DNA of 64,000 bases. Origin: Morinoia aosen (lineage: Eukaryota; Arthropoda; Malacostraca; Amphipoda; Talitridae). Positions 33,561 to 45,518 of the stretch are shown piece after piece; position 1 is the first letter of the stretch, and each line of letters opens with the position of its first letter. The position numbers and the translations under genes were made by a program. The notes beneath the pieces are model-generated. The model had not been told where the DNA came from. It saw only the letters and a list, made by a program, of their open reading frames with translations, and did not search any database. The stretch covers positions 23,492,683-23,556,682 of the forward strand of contig CM059560.1 of the NCBI GenBank assembly GCA_030386875.1, in the 5' to 3' direction.

Positions 33561-36500
33561 CAGAGGAAAAGCGTGATAACAGCGAGAGGACATATCTAAG
33601 AGTGGGCTAGTGGGATGATGGGGGACACACACGTACTCGGTGAGCAAGCGCTTCATCAGACACGCTCCAGCTGCACACGGACAAACACTCGGGAACCGTT
33701 GCAGATGTAGCGGTCAAGGCTCACCTATACAGATGGTCTCCGCCCTCAACACACGTTATGATGCGCCGGAGGCCTCGGCTCTAACTTATCTCAGAACATG
33801 CCAGATGAATTGTGGTCAACTGAGCGCTTCTATGTAGAGTTCTCTTGAGGCAATGATTGTATGCGGTGAGGAAGGGATATTCAATAAAGTTGTCATGCAA
33901 AACCCTCCTACTGAAGGATGTTACTATGATGTAAGAAAAGTGTTGTGTGATGCGAGACCCACAAAACTTGAGCACATGCGCTCTAAAGGGCAAGATAAGC
34001 ATCATTAGTGTCCCTGGAAATCCCACTTTATTCACAATTTTCCTTACTACAAATCAAATGCCAGCTCGTACTTCCACCTGAGTGTTTTTAAAGAATGTAC
34101 ACAAATATACAACAGATCTATATCCTTTAGCTATTGTAATTAAGAAACATGCTTTAATTGTGTTTTTAACTTTATGAACGAAAGAATTATTGGCCCATAC
34201 CATCTACATCTCATGAGTTACGAAAATAATCTGTAAAAGACTTTATCGTGAAGAGGCTAGAGATCATCCCTTTCTTTAACGATTGCAATTGGAAAAACAT
34301 GCTCTAAACAGTTTATTAATAACGAACATCGTAATCGAAATGACTATTGTTTTAAGACAAACACATCTCATGAGCTGTGAAAATCAGCTGTAGAAATTAG
34401 ATTACCTAACGTTGCGCATGGGCGGTGGACCACCACGATTTCGAAACGAAAATTATCCTGACCTGCGTTCCAGGTTGAGACTTGAGAGTCGGTTAGTAGC
34501 TTAAACAAGAGCGGAAATCTGCAAAACGCTACGCTATGTCATACTGTTATCTATCAGAGCATTATGTGAAACACATCATGGACGAGGTGTTATTCTTCTA
34601 ATTTATCCTCAACTACCCTAATTTGGTACATTGAAATTCACTCAAAAAGGCGCTGACATAAACTCAAATAAAGAGATTAATTAAATATGTTATACATTCC
34701 ATACTACTTTTTCCACCGGTTAATCAAAAAATGTTAGGATCTGCAGGATGGATGTATGACTCAAGTTTGCTTGCGTACATTCGCATAGTATTTTCTTGTA
34801 AGAAGGTCTTCATTACCAGGCGTACTTTCTTGTTCAAAACATCACCGTCACGACTCGAGACCAAGTAGACCTTGAGCTACGAGTGAACTCAATCCCCAAA
34901 ACTTTTGTACCATCATGGTAAAGTGGTGGTACATCTCGTACTCGAGCAATTATGTTCAGCTCGTGCCGCATACATTTTTCTGTACCCTAAGGCTTTAATT
35001 AAAGTAATAAAAACACTGGTCCTGTACTTCCTATAACCCAGGGTTCACAGTAAGAAGCCAATGCAAACCAATGGTTTCGGTATTTTATGAATGGGAATCG
35101 ATGTTGAATTGAATTACTTAGTTTAATTTTTCTGTCACACACTTTGTCATTGATGAACGACTAAGTTGCGTGAGCTGAGTTTGCAATTCACGGTCCCCTC
35201 ATGTGTTGAGACGTTACTATCATGCCTGACGTGCCCACTCTCGTGCTCGAGATACAAGCGGATTTCAAGCCCTAATGAGATAGTCAGAATTGAGACGCGT
35301 TACAGACTACAAGCTTGGCAAAAAGAAGGCAAATTTCATACACTGTCGCTCACGCGTGCAAAGAGAGGGGAGAATTCAACGCGTTGAAAAAGTGAGACAT
35401 TTCTTCGATAGAGATAGCAGAGTACAGTAACGCGGATGCCTCGTGGCAGAGAAGGGAGAAGGACAAAGAAGGCAGTCGCGCGGAACATGAATTGCTAATG
35501 AGCGAAATGATGCATTTTTTATGACAGATTGAGCAAGATAATGCTCTTTTTATGAAGGAATCCAATTCTGCTCAAATTCATTAATCGAATTAGTTAAAAC
35601 AATATATTAATTGTAATGGAAACACCTGATGAAAGACGTTAGTAACTGCGATGCATCTTTAGCACAACACTTAGCAAACTTTTATAGGCGTGCATCACCT
35701 GTTGATACCTTCGCAATAGCTTAGATATTTAGGTGTTCTAATTAAACGAAGTGCAACTACACGTCTCTGGGCTCGGTTGTAATCACAAGTTAATGAAATG
35801 GCCTCATTAATTAATACTCCAGCAAACATTTTCATCAAACGTTTAACAACAGAAGAATGCGTGAAAAGTATTAAAAGAATCTGCTGTTCAGTGGTGTTGA
35901 AATTCTTGAATTTAGCTTTCACAAGCGAATATGAGTAATACTTATATATCTTGGCACTATTCTAATTATAGAGGTAAGTTGGCCAATTAGAAGAGAGCAG
36001 GCTTTTCGAATGAACATGCCCAAACTTTTTGCGACCAAAATTATATCAACGAAAAAATGATCATGAAGAACGCAACCTCACACTCAAATAATAAGCCAAT
36101 CTGTTCAAGTTGGAAGTCGCACATCGATAGTTTCCTTCAGTTACCTCGAAGTTCTTCTTCCCATTTATTTTAATTGATCAACTTTTGGGGCAAATTAGAA
36201 GCTCATCAATGAATAAGTAAAGTGAACGTTTTTAATTTATTGGAGTTTTTGCTTCATGTTGGCTGGTACGAAAAATTGCTTAGCCTGAATGTTATACCTG
36301 AAGATTTTCAAGAAGAGGCACGTACGTTGGCATAGAAAATAAATTTATAATTCGTACTGAATTACTTTCGATTACGAAGAATTTCAGAAGTTTTATTCTT
36401 AAAGTATTATTGAAATTTTCTTAATTATGGAGCTTTGACTAGCATCACCAGCTAATGTTCGAACCTTGAATATTGACGGCAGCTTTTGCATCGTCTCATT

Positions 36501-37591
36501 AATTCAAAAGTGAAAAATGTAAAGAGTTCTTCAAATTATTATTTTGTTTTAATGAGCATCAACACCTGCAAATAATTACTTTAACAAAATAACCTCTACC
36601 TGAAGTGAGACTACTACTTCGGATCTCCGCTGGCAGAGTGTCCATGCAGTTCTCATTTGATGAGTGCGAGTGAGAGACGGTATAAAATGGATTACGTATT
36701 GTTTTGTGTTTTGAAGCATTGATATTCGATTGTTTTGCTTTATGCATAAAGTGTCCGGTCACTAAGTGAGTCGTAATACCGAGTGACAGAATAAGGGAAG
36801 AATTGTGTCAGTTGAGCGTCTCTGAAGCTGTTAAGCGGCCCATAGATGATCAATATTATTGTCAATATAATTGTCAATAATGAATATTAACAATTTAATT
36901 GATCGTCTGTGGGCTTGATTGACTTTGTGGGCAACAAAAAATCTCATCAATATATTGAGTCAATGATATTGACAATGAAATTGATAGTCTCTGAAGCTGT
37001 GGCGCAGATGACAAGGTCCGAGGTCTGTTCACGCCAGACAATTTCGTGTGATAGACAGCCTAATTTGAAACCGCAACTGAAAAGCCTCTTTATCTGCAGA
37101 AGTAAGTATTGCAACTGACCTTCTGAGTACGAACATATTAAGATTTAAATTTAAGTTTATTTGATGGATACGATTTTAAAAATAGAAAAGTTATTAAAAG
37201 GCAAAATTATACTGAAACGCCTCTTAGTAAAAATTTTTCAAAGCTAAAACTAAATTTTTGAGTAAGCGTGGACAACATTTGGATGAAAATTCCAGAAATT
37301 AATCATATTTAATAGTGATTCCTGTTATGGGAGACACAAATAAAGTATTACAGCAGTTGTTCGCAACCCAATTTTTTGCGATACATAAATCACGTATTAT
37401 TCTTTGCATTTACTTGATAGGAGATGCACGGATTTTTTCGGTAGCGCATATTGTGCAAGATTTTTTCATAGTTTTATTGTAAAACAATTATTTATCAAAA
37501 CTCAACGAACTAAATGAATAATTTCCATAAATCACAGCTCTATCCGGTTAAGTTACAGTGGATCAGTAGGGCGTGCACTCTTCATTTACCG
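33561..37591. other. No supported gene
   Basis: Apart from the MITE-like insertion, this is AT-rich with short open frames. A 56-base minus-strand segment 33725-33780 has splice-like borders (GTTAG acceptor, GTGAGC donor) and one open frame (SRGLRRIITCVEGGDHLYR), too short to call. Confidence 0.4.
36818..37000. mobile_element. MITE-like insertion between 14-bp direct repeats
   Basis: GTCTCTGAAGCTGT occurs at 36818-36831 and 36987-37000, enclosing 155 bp. Inside, GCCCATAGATGATCAAT (36838-36854) is matched by the near-perfect inverted copy ATTGATCGTCTGTGGGC (36898-36914), and TTGTCAAT / ATTGACAA motifs occur repeatedly in both orientations. There is no coding capacity. The structure fits a short foldback element, though a 14-bp target duplication is long for most DNA transposon families. 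Confidence 0.5.
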
Positions 37592-37620
37592 TATAAAGTA
37601 GATCCTCTCCCACGATGTCA
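37592..37620 (+). promoter_or_regulatory. Candidate TATA-Inr core promoter
   Basis: TATAAAG starts at 37592, and an arthropod initiator-like TCAGTG has its A at 37620, 28 bases downstream, which is the usual TATA-to-start distance. No DPE match is present at +28. The following 195 bases are CpG-richer than their surroundings and end at a donor-like ACAAAG then GTATGT at 37814/37815, as expected for a first exon. No downstream coding exon was identified. Confidence 0.3.
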
Positions 37621-38327
37621 GTGACAGATACACTAAAACGTCGCGTCACACAACCACACCTCACAACTGCAGCATTGCAACTGGCTCATGTTGGTTTCCG
37701 AGACCACGGACACGGTATCCGAGACTCACTCTCAGAGCAGGTGTCAGCGGTGAACCCGCTACCCGGAAACCGTTAGATTTCTCGCTCGGACGCTACGAGA
37801 CGTATGAGACAAAGGTATGTATCGCGGTGGGATATACCCATTCAGGGTTATTGAACACAGATTCAGATAGTTTATTTTTTGTGGTTAGATTGCTATTTGC
37901 GCTAATGCACTTGCGTTAAACAGCTCATCTGGGAATACTCTATTTCCATCACGGAATAAAATGTTTGCTTATTTCCTTGAGTTCATAATTATCACTTAAC
38001 AAATTCTACAAAGAGTTTTTATTCAGTGTATTCTTTTATGTTAGAATTCTACACGTCAGAGTGAGAGATAAACACAGAACTAAATTTATCCAACTAAGGT
38101 AGCTGGTTCATTGGCAGTATTGTTAGAAATGTTACCCAGCTCAAACGACAACAACAACAAACAAACATTTCATTTTTTCGTTTTTCGAAGTGTTTTATCC
38201 TATTCCTTATTTTTCCGCAGGTTATTTCTTACGATTACACGTACAGCGCTTGACTGTCATTTTAGATGTAGCAAGAGCAAGATTGTTTTTATGTTTATTA
38301 GTATTTTTCTTATATTCATTTTCGATA

Positions 38328-38440
38328 CGTATGTATATATATTAATATGTGTGTGTGTGCATGTATGTGCATGTGTGCGCACGAATATGTGTATCTCTAC
38401 GTATCTGTGTGCACATATATATACACACATATGAATATAT
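38328..38440. repeat. Degenerate TG/TA microsatellite
   Basis: Alternating purine-pyrimidine sequence rich in TATATA, TGTGTG, CACACA and CATGTATG. It is a degenerate dinucleotide repeat and a potential Z-DNA-type tract. Confidence 0.75.
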
Positions 38441-39024
38441 CTGTTTCTATTTCTATTTTTTGCGTATAAGCAAACCCTAAAGACACATTACATTTTACCT
38501 AAAGCTCTGCGATCAGTTACCACTGAACCAAATTTCAGAATTAAATTTATTTATTGCGCTTGCTTAATGATTCAAAAATAGATCTAACACGACCCCGAAG
38601 GGAATTTCTGTGAATAGAAGATATTAAAAGTCTAAACAGACAAATGAAATAAAGCGCTGGTGAAAAAATTATCTCTATATCCGTGCGCTGAACAAGCAAA
38701 GAGTTTCACTTTTGCGTGTAAGTTTGTTTACGCATTTCTAGATGTGCGTGCTGTGTTGTGCGATGTTCTTTATAAATTACTTCGTGACTAAGCTTTTCGC
38801 AATACTTGATTGTCATTTACGATGATGCTTCAATCTGCTCCGGTATAGCGTTTTCGGTCTTTTCTTACTTCGATTCAACTAATAACTTAGGAGTTCTGAA
38901 AAATTCTTTAGTAGTATTTGAATTATTCATAAGTTGTCAGCCATCTCTTGGAATATGAAATATCCAAAAGATGATATTTTTCATTTATTATTCAACTACC
39001 CCTTGACAAAGTTAAACTATTTGC

Positions 39025-39136
39025 ACGCCTCGTGTGGTTTGTCCATTAGTATGCCTCGTATGACCTATCTAGTTGTACATTTCGGATAGTTTGTCTATAA
39101 GTACTCCTCGTATGGAACGTTTGTCTTAGGACGTCT
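39025..39136. repeat. Degenerate tandem repeat, period about 27 bp
   Basis: Four diverged units of the type CCTCGTATGGTTTGTCTATTAGTA start near 39028, 39055, 39081 and 39109. No coding content. Confidence 0.5.
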
Positions 39137-41358
39137 TATATTAAGAAATCTTTAAAAGCCAACATGTTAGCGTGTATCTCATGTGACAACGTCGTTGGAA
39201 ATAAACGTTTTTTTCTTTTCTTTTACGGCTGAGCGTTGAACTGTTTGCATTCTAATAAACAAAAATAACGTATAGTTACAGTATTTCTTGCGCGGATAAT
39301 AAATAAAAATGAAAATCCTTCGTAATTGGCTATGACACTACAACAAGACGAATGCATTATGATATGTTTGTAATAAAATAAACTATTTTTTCCCTCATCA
39401 TTATGAATAATGAAAAATACGCACCTTTAAACCGGGTGCCAACCCCTGCTAAATGATAGATTTGTTAAATTGGCTTTGAAGCGTATTAATTTTTTCTTCA
39501 AACCTGTCTCATCTAAACTAATATTGTACTGTTTCATTGTTTCAATAACATATGTGAACGACTTGCTTCTAATATCTCTGCTTTACATTCGTTGCTTTGT
39601 ACTTTCCATAACTGAAGCGCTAGCAAACCCATGTTACTACTACAACTACTACTTTGTACTTTCCACAAAGCAGGCTGCTCTCAAAAATAGCTAACAAAAG
39701 AAGCTGTCGCTTTTCGAGGACAGGCGGAGATCATTTGATACGGAGGAACGACCGCTGCCATCATAACGAGACGCTGGCTTGGCAGAAACTGACACTCAAA
39801 TCATAGTCAAATAGGAGCAAAGCAGCAGTCGAACCACTTCAGTCAATGAGTGACGATTAGAGGGCAAAGAGAGCACGCATGCCCAAATATGGTGTTTCGG
39901 AGCTGTGAGTGTCATTGTAATTGACGGTAAACTGACCGTGTGAAAGCTCCTTAGGTATGATATTAACACTAAAACAACGCTAGTGACTATTTGGTATTCC
40001 GTTAAATTTATTAAAAATATCCATTTCGTATTCATGATGTACGAGTCCACCTTCATTTATTTGAAATAGAAAAAAGGCTAAATGAAAGAAAGGCTGAAAG
40101 AAATAAAAAAATCAATCTCTCGAGAGTTGATGAGGCCGAGTGCACACGGCCCGTCTAAAATCTAACCTAATAATACCCGTTGTGTATTTACTTATATATT
40201 TCTTTATATATTTGTTTGGTGTCAGCTTCTTAAGAAACATAGGAGGTCGGAGTTTGCTGTATCATGGATACCGAATAACATGGAAAGATGACCTCTACAT
40301 ACATTGATATGTTTGACATTTTATTAGGATAGATTCAGTTAGGATAGGTTAGGATATATTTATAATGCTGATGTAATATTTTGGCGGTAAAACCGACGGA
40401 ATTTTTTCACGGGTCCATCTAGCTTAACAATAACATTGTCAGTGGAATTTCCCCGAGTCCTGCTACTACAACATGTTAAACCCATGGTTTGTTTGTTTGG
40501 AGTCTGCTTCGTCCATTTCTCTGTCACGCTCATGAGGTTAGTTATAATGACCGTATCATCTCTTCCAACTTTTTAACTCTACAAAAAAGTTGAAGTTCAT
40601 CAGGTGATAAATTACGAAGAAATTCAGTCAACATTTCTTTGCTGGAAGACTGTCAATCGTTAAAATGTAATATCTCTGAAGTCTATAAACCGCAACGTTT
40701 CGATGTACAGACATCATCATCAGGCTGAAAATATTCAGAAAAATTGTTCAGTCACATTGGTAAGATGACAATATAATTCTCAAGCTATATGAGACCCCAG
40801 TTGAAATCACAGCACAAATTATTTTATGAATCAGTAGCGATAAAGTTTGTACAACAAAAATATGTAGACACCAGTTATTAGTATTGCACACTATAGATGT
40901 TAATTGCAACAAGCGATAGGAGCAAAATGAACGGACGAATGGTTCCCTCAGACTTCTAAACTGCGGTAATAGTAAATAACTTTAGATCAAAAAATAATAA
41001 TGAAGGCATCTACGGATGCTTTATTTCCAATCAAGCCTGATACATATCACCTTGTACATTGGATTTTCAAATGCCTTATAACTAACACCAGGACGCCATG
41101 ACGCTTTCCCCCGGTCGAGACCGGTACCCATTTCAGACACCTGGGTAGAGTTGGGTATTGTGCTTGGAATTTTTCTCCTATACCCAACAGAGAAAATCGC
41201 CACTGCCAAAAACTCGCCAAAAAAATCAATTTGGCTTTTTTCGTTGAGAAAAGGTTCAAGTTTATGGATGTGAAACACTTCTATTATTTGAATATGCTGT
41301 TTTTTAACCACGTTAAATAGGATTTTTGTGTTAGGGTATAGATCTTCATTTGAATATG

Positions 41359-43474
41359 TGTAGCATTCGCTACAAAGCGTAAAAAGTATAAACTTTCCCA
41401 TTTGCACTTAAATAAAATAATTATTAGCATTGAAAATCTTACTTTAAATTATTATTAATTATTTTCTATTTCTAATTCGTAATCATTGAAGTTTGTGTGT
41501 AAATACATGAGAGATCAAATAATCAATCGACATTTCGAGTTTTAAAGCAGCCAGAAGTGGCAACATCCAAGCGCGACGCTTGAACTGACTCACATTTTTT
41601 CTCGTGACTCGCTAGCGCGTACATCTCTCGTAAGTTGAAAGACATTAAGTGTGAGAATAGAAAGAAGCCCGGTAAAGTATACAGTGTAAATTCTCTGTGT
41701 GCATGGTGAATAACTTAAGGATCTGTTCATCGTCGGATGTAGGGATAAAACTCTAAAATTGTGTTAAAATTCTTAGACTAGCATGTTCATTTTCGAGTGC
41801 TACCTCGATGTGACAAAACGTATAAATTTGCGTGTCACGATTCCTTTCCTGTGTCGAATCATTATATTATCCAATACGTTGTGCCTTACTACAAGTTATA
41901 CATTTTGCAGTTGTCATATTAATTCAAGATCCGTTCACGAATACTGGTGATAGAGCGCGGCGAAAACCGCCGGCGTCTTTGTTGATAGAGTCTTTGTTGC
42001 CGGCGTCTTTGTTTTCCAAGATGGCGAAGCACAAACTGCCGTCTCGTGTCTTTACTCTGTGATTTAAATCGCACTTTATGCATGTGGAATAATATTTCTT
42101 TTTACAACATACTTGCAGTAGTTTTTCTTAAATGTGTTTGACGTGTAATAAGTGGGAATGCCTTTTAAAAAATTTCGTACGAATTAATAGAGTACGCAGG
42201 TTATTCATGCATATGCTTGCTAAAGTTTTTTAGTTTTTATATATATTTCATTACTCCTTAAATCTTGCGTTTAATCGCACTTATTTCAATATAAATCACT
42301 ATCAACAAATTAAATCAATTTTTCCTTATTCTTGCGGCAGAAATACATACTAGCATCTGCCATCGTAAACGCGTACTTCTCGCGTACAGAATACTTCGTG
42401 AACGTTTACGATGTTATGCCGGCGGTTTATTGCAAATGGCGAAACGTAAAAAAACCGCCGGGTCATCGTCACCTTGATTTTCATGTTTCGTCTTGCGAAT
42501 ATTTTCTTTCTGTGCAAGCAACACGTTTAGTGATTCTTTTCTCAGTGTAGATATTATTCCTTATTTTTTTTTTTTACAAATGATACTTATCAGTGCTTTT
42601 CAGTATGATTGATATCAATGAACTTTAGGATTTTCCCTGTTATTTCTCGTACAGTTATAGAGATGTTCTAGAGTACGAGAAAAAGCATTAATTTTCATTC
42701 TATGCATTTTTAGTTGTTGTATGTCTTTCCTTTCTGCTTCATGAATCATGTGTTATTCAGTCACACGAATTTGCCATAATTCCACAAAAATGGAATCACC
42801 GATTGTTGCTCTTAAAAAAATCACAAGAGTTCATTACCAAACTAAAATTGATCCTATCCTACTTTGAGCTTGACAAAAGTGAGAACCATTAAAATTAGCT
42901 CGTGTCGAATCTGTAGGATTTCTCAGAGAGTCTACTTTGTGGGAGTTTATCATTTACGATGTGGGGGACTGTCAGTGGTGGAATTTTCCTTGATGTTTCC
43001 TTGGACTGCTCATCCAGCGTTTCGACTTTTTGCAGAACCTCAACGACATCGCCAAACGCCACCACACACTCAGTTTCCCTGGGCCTTTCTGGGACTTGTT
43101 TTGGGCCTTGCCTTAGCCTTGCCTTGCCTTTGTTTTTGCCTTGTCTTGTCTTGTTTACCTTAACGTGACACCACCCAAACGTCACGGGTTTTCCAAAGGC
43201 TTATGCTACCAGTTAGTCTAAATTGGGCTTACATAAATTCCCAAATACAACTCATTACATCCTGCCGACGCCATCTCTCAACCTCCACGGAACTCGCTGG
43301 CACGGAGTGCCCACCTAGAGAAGATCTTCCAGGCAAGATCCCACCAGTCCGCCGGGCGTTCCTCAAAATAAAAGACCGAGCTGAGTTCCCTCGCCTTATT
43401 ACCCTTTTCTCATGGTTTACAAATACTGTCGAGTGACTGTTTAGCGTTTGGCCATACCCACGGCAAACCTAACA
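41359..43474 (+). repeat. Element 1 5-prime LTR (2,116 bp)
   Basis: The LTR starts TGTAGCATTCGC and ends CCTAACA. Landmarks are TATAAAT at 41821, a three-copy 15-bp repeat GCCGGCGTCTTTGTT (41969-42013), a YY1/Pho-like CCAAGATGGCG (42016-42026), a CCTTG-rich tract (43105-43151) and AATAAA at 43367-43372. Small open frames of 60-99 codons exist but recur only because the LTR is duplicated. An LTR of 2.1 kb is long for gypsy elements. Confidence 0.95.
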
Positions 43475-43475
43475 C

Positions 43476-43482
43476 TGGTGAC
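43476..43482 (+). other. Element 1 primer binding site core
   Basis: TGGTGAC begins one base after the LTR end. It matches the 3-prime end of tRNA-Trp expected for CsRn1-type elements (TGGTGACCCCGAC), but identity stops after seven bases. Confidence 0.65.
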
Positions 43483-43977
43483 AACCCAGAGTTTAAAACC
43501 CCAAAGATTAAAACCCCAGCCTTAAAACTTAAATAAAAAAATATATGTTCAACTCGATAAGTGTTTGAGAAATTGTGAGAGAGGATAATTTTGGCATATC
43601 ATTGTAGTGATAAATTTTCCCATGTCGTAGTCTTTGAGAATTTCTATGGATTTAACCGTGTTAATGAATGTTCTCTGAGCAGCTTTAACAAAAATTTTTT
43701 TTCAGCGCTATCCTGTCCTTTTGTTTCATGTGTCTCAGTAGGTAGGAAAAATATTTTTCTCCTATTTCCGTGCTTACGCTTATTCTGACTACCGTAAAAA
43801 TTCTCGTTTCCATTCTCTCCTTCTTTCCGTTTTTCAACGTTATTGATCGATTGAGTAGGTAGAGTACTAACGCAAACCTTTGACACCTCTAATATCAAAA
43901 ATTTATAAGGCGTTGAATACGTAATTCCGAGCAGTTATAGTTTAATTTTCGCATTCATAAAAGAAAATTGCAATAGC

Positions 43978-44940
43978 ATGTCTGACACAGAGAATGAAGG
44001 TCGAGCGCGCACAAAACCTCTGAGCCTGCCGCCTTTCATACCAGAAGACAGTCACACTTGGTTTAAACAAGTGGAGGCAATGTTTAGGTATCATAAAATA
44101 AGGGATGAAAACGACATGTTTTACGCCCTTGTGTCCGCAGCTCCCACGAAATTATTAAATGACTCCAATAACCTGCTAGAAAACCCTCCAGCTGTAAATC
44201 CTTACGGAATCTTGAAAGGCAAAATATTAGCAAAGCTTCAGATGTCCGATGCGGACAAATTCAGAAGCCTTGTAGACGCCTCAGCAATTCCACCTGTTTC
44301 TGTCTCTTTCTCTCCCACTTCGTTAGTTAAGGAGTTGCGGAAACTGGCAGCGGGTGTTGCCGTAGCTGAGGGATTTTTGAAAGAAGTTTACATGAATAAA
44401 CTTCCTTCCAATGTGCGTCCATTTCTATCGCTAGCAAGCCCTGACCAAACTTTAGAGATGCTTGCAGAATCCACTGAGACAGTGATGCGCAACCTAAACG
44501 TGTCACAAGCACCGCAGGTAGCTTCTTTGAACGCAGCAGCTGCGAATTTTAGCCCGTCAAATACTGCTCAGAATCAATCCTCAGCAACAATAGAAACGAT
44601 GCAGCGAGAAATCGCTGAACTAAAGCAAGCTTTCCAGAATTGCCAGTTAGGTCAGAGTGTAGCTCACATCCAGCAAGGCCCAGGGAGATACCAAAGCTAC
44701 CAAGATGCCTATGACTATCCCTCCAACTATCATCCTTTTCCTCCTCCTCAACGTTTTGATAGAGGTAGATCTTATGATAGGTCAAATCAAGACCGCCGTT
44801 TTCGGTCGCGCTCTCGTGATGCTAGTAGTAATTTATGCTGGTACCACCTGAAATTTGGTGACCAAGCTCGCAAATGTGCCTCTAGACACTGTCCGCGTTA
44901 TACCGAAATGACTTCGGGAAACGCCAACAGCGACGCATAG
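43978..44940 (+). CDS. gag: Element 1 gag polyprotein
   Basis: The protein is 320 residues from the ATG at 43978 (MSDTENEGRARTKPLSLPPF). It forms the virus-like particle and packages the RNA. The capsid-type region spans about residues 18-170; PFIPEDSHTWFKQVEAMFRY is the typical start for this clade. A low-complexity Gln/Ser/Tyr/Arg-rich linker follows, then a single nonstandard zinc knuckle from the Cys at 44836 with spacing C-X2-H-X9-C-X4-C, then 15 further residues. No lesion is visible. The stop is a double TAG TAG at 44938-44943. The slippery heptamer GGGAAAC at 44916-44922 lies seven to eight residues after the last knuckle Cys and in the right phase to pass some ribosomes into pol. It is preceded by a leader of about 500 bases after the PBS. 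Confidence 0.93.
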   Translation: MSDTENEGRARTKPLSLPPFIPEDSHTWFKQVEAMFRYHKIRDENDMFYALVSAAPTKLLNDSNNLLENPPAVNPYGILKGKILAKLQMSDADKFRSLVDASAIPPVSVSFSPTSLVKELRKLAAGVAVAEGFLKEVYMNKLPSNVRPFLSLASPDQTLEMLAESTETVMRNLNVSQAPQVASLNAAAANFSPSNTAQNQSSATIETMQREIAELKQAFQNCQLGQSVAHIQQGPGRYQSYQDAYDYPSNYHPFPPPQRFDRGRSYDRSNQDRRFRSRSRDASSNLCWYHLKFGDQARKCASRHCPRYTEMTSGNANSDA

Positions 44941-44978
44941 TAGCGAGTACTGCGTTGCCTCATTCCCAGACTACTCGC
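44916..44978 (+). promoter_or_regulatory. Candidate -1 ribosomal frameshift signal with H-type pseudoknot
   Basis: G GGA AAC (44916-44922) is read in gag phase as X XXY YYZ. A 7-base spacer GCCAACA follows. Stem 1 pairs 44930-44937 with 44951-44958 (8 bp, one G-U). Stem 2 pairs GCGAGTA (44943-44949) in the loop with TACTCGC (44972-44978), 7 Watson-Crick pairs. Loops are 5, 1 and 13 bases. The gag stop sits in loop 1. The pol frame is open from 44886 and is -1 relative to gag, exactly what this signal would deliver. Folding was done by eye. Confidence 0.75.
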
Positions 44979-45518
44979 CTCTTATTGATTCTCGATCCCA
45001 CTACCAAGTATCGATTTCTCATCGATACTGGTTCCAGTGTGTCAATTATCCCAGCCACGGCTAAAGACAAAAAGAATAACCTAGTGGCGACACTACGCGC
45101 CGCAAATGGCACTCCAATAGCTTGTTATGGGGAAAGAGTATTAGAGTGCAGTCTGGGATTGAGGAGAAAATTCACATTTACCTTCATGATAGCTGAGGTT
45201 CAAGAGCCCATAATAGGTGCTGATTTTCTAGCCAAGTTTGGCATAATTGTAGATGTTAAAAACCGTAGAATTAGGGACGAGGAGACACAGATCTCAATTC
45301 CCGTTTGTAGCATAACTAGAGCTAATGTCTTGCATTCCTTCTCTGTCGCTTTCAAGGAAGAGTGCATGTTTGAGCAGGTACTAGCAGATTACCCTGCACT
45401 GACAAATTTTACCTTAGTTACTAAAAAATGCAGACTAGCACGAAACACCACATCGAAACCACCGGACCGCCAGTCTATTCCCGAGCAAGGCGACTACCGC
45501 CTGATCGATTGGCTTTAG
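44955..45518 (+). pseudogene. pol: Element 1 pol fragment: protease
   Basis: This is the -1 frame relative to gag, open from 44886 through the gag overlap and ending at a stop at 45516-45518. It carries the retropepsin active site FLIDTGSSVSIIPA (Asp codon 45024-45026) and the downstream IIGADFLAKFGIIVD that closes the protease fold. There is no ATG near the start, consistent with expression by frameshifting. The sequence stops resembling pol after about 45425. A frameshift near the A-run 45423-45428 moves the continuing pol homology into another frame, so this frame ends in about 20 unrelated residues. Confidence 0.88.

Larger units (their letters stand above)
37815..41354. other. No supported gene
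   Basis: Contains the TG/TA microsatellite, a degenerate 27-bp repeat and AT-rich sequence. Near 40686-40735, CGCAACGTTTCGATGTACAG followed by ATCATCATCAGG resembles text seen at ends of Penelope-like or other retroelements; this is a weak, memory-based impression. A TTAGGATA-rich patch lies at 40324-40360. Confidence 0.35.

Noticed and set aside
40324-40360. TTAGG-like insect telomeric repeats
   Set aside because: Only a few TTAGGATA-type words with irregular spacing; not a telomeric array.
42864-43185. Overlapping 69-99-codon frames on both strands, repeated at 49824-50145
   Set aside because: They are LTR duplicates of element 1 across a CCTTG-rich tract; openness in several frames reflects the simple repeat.
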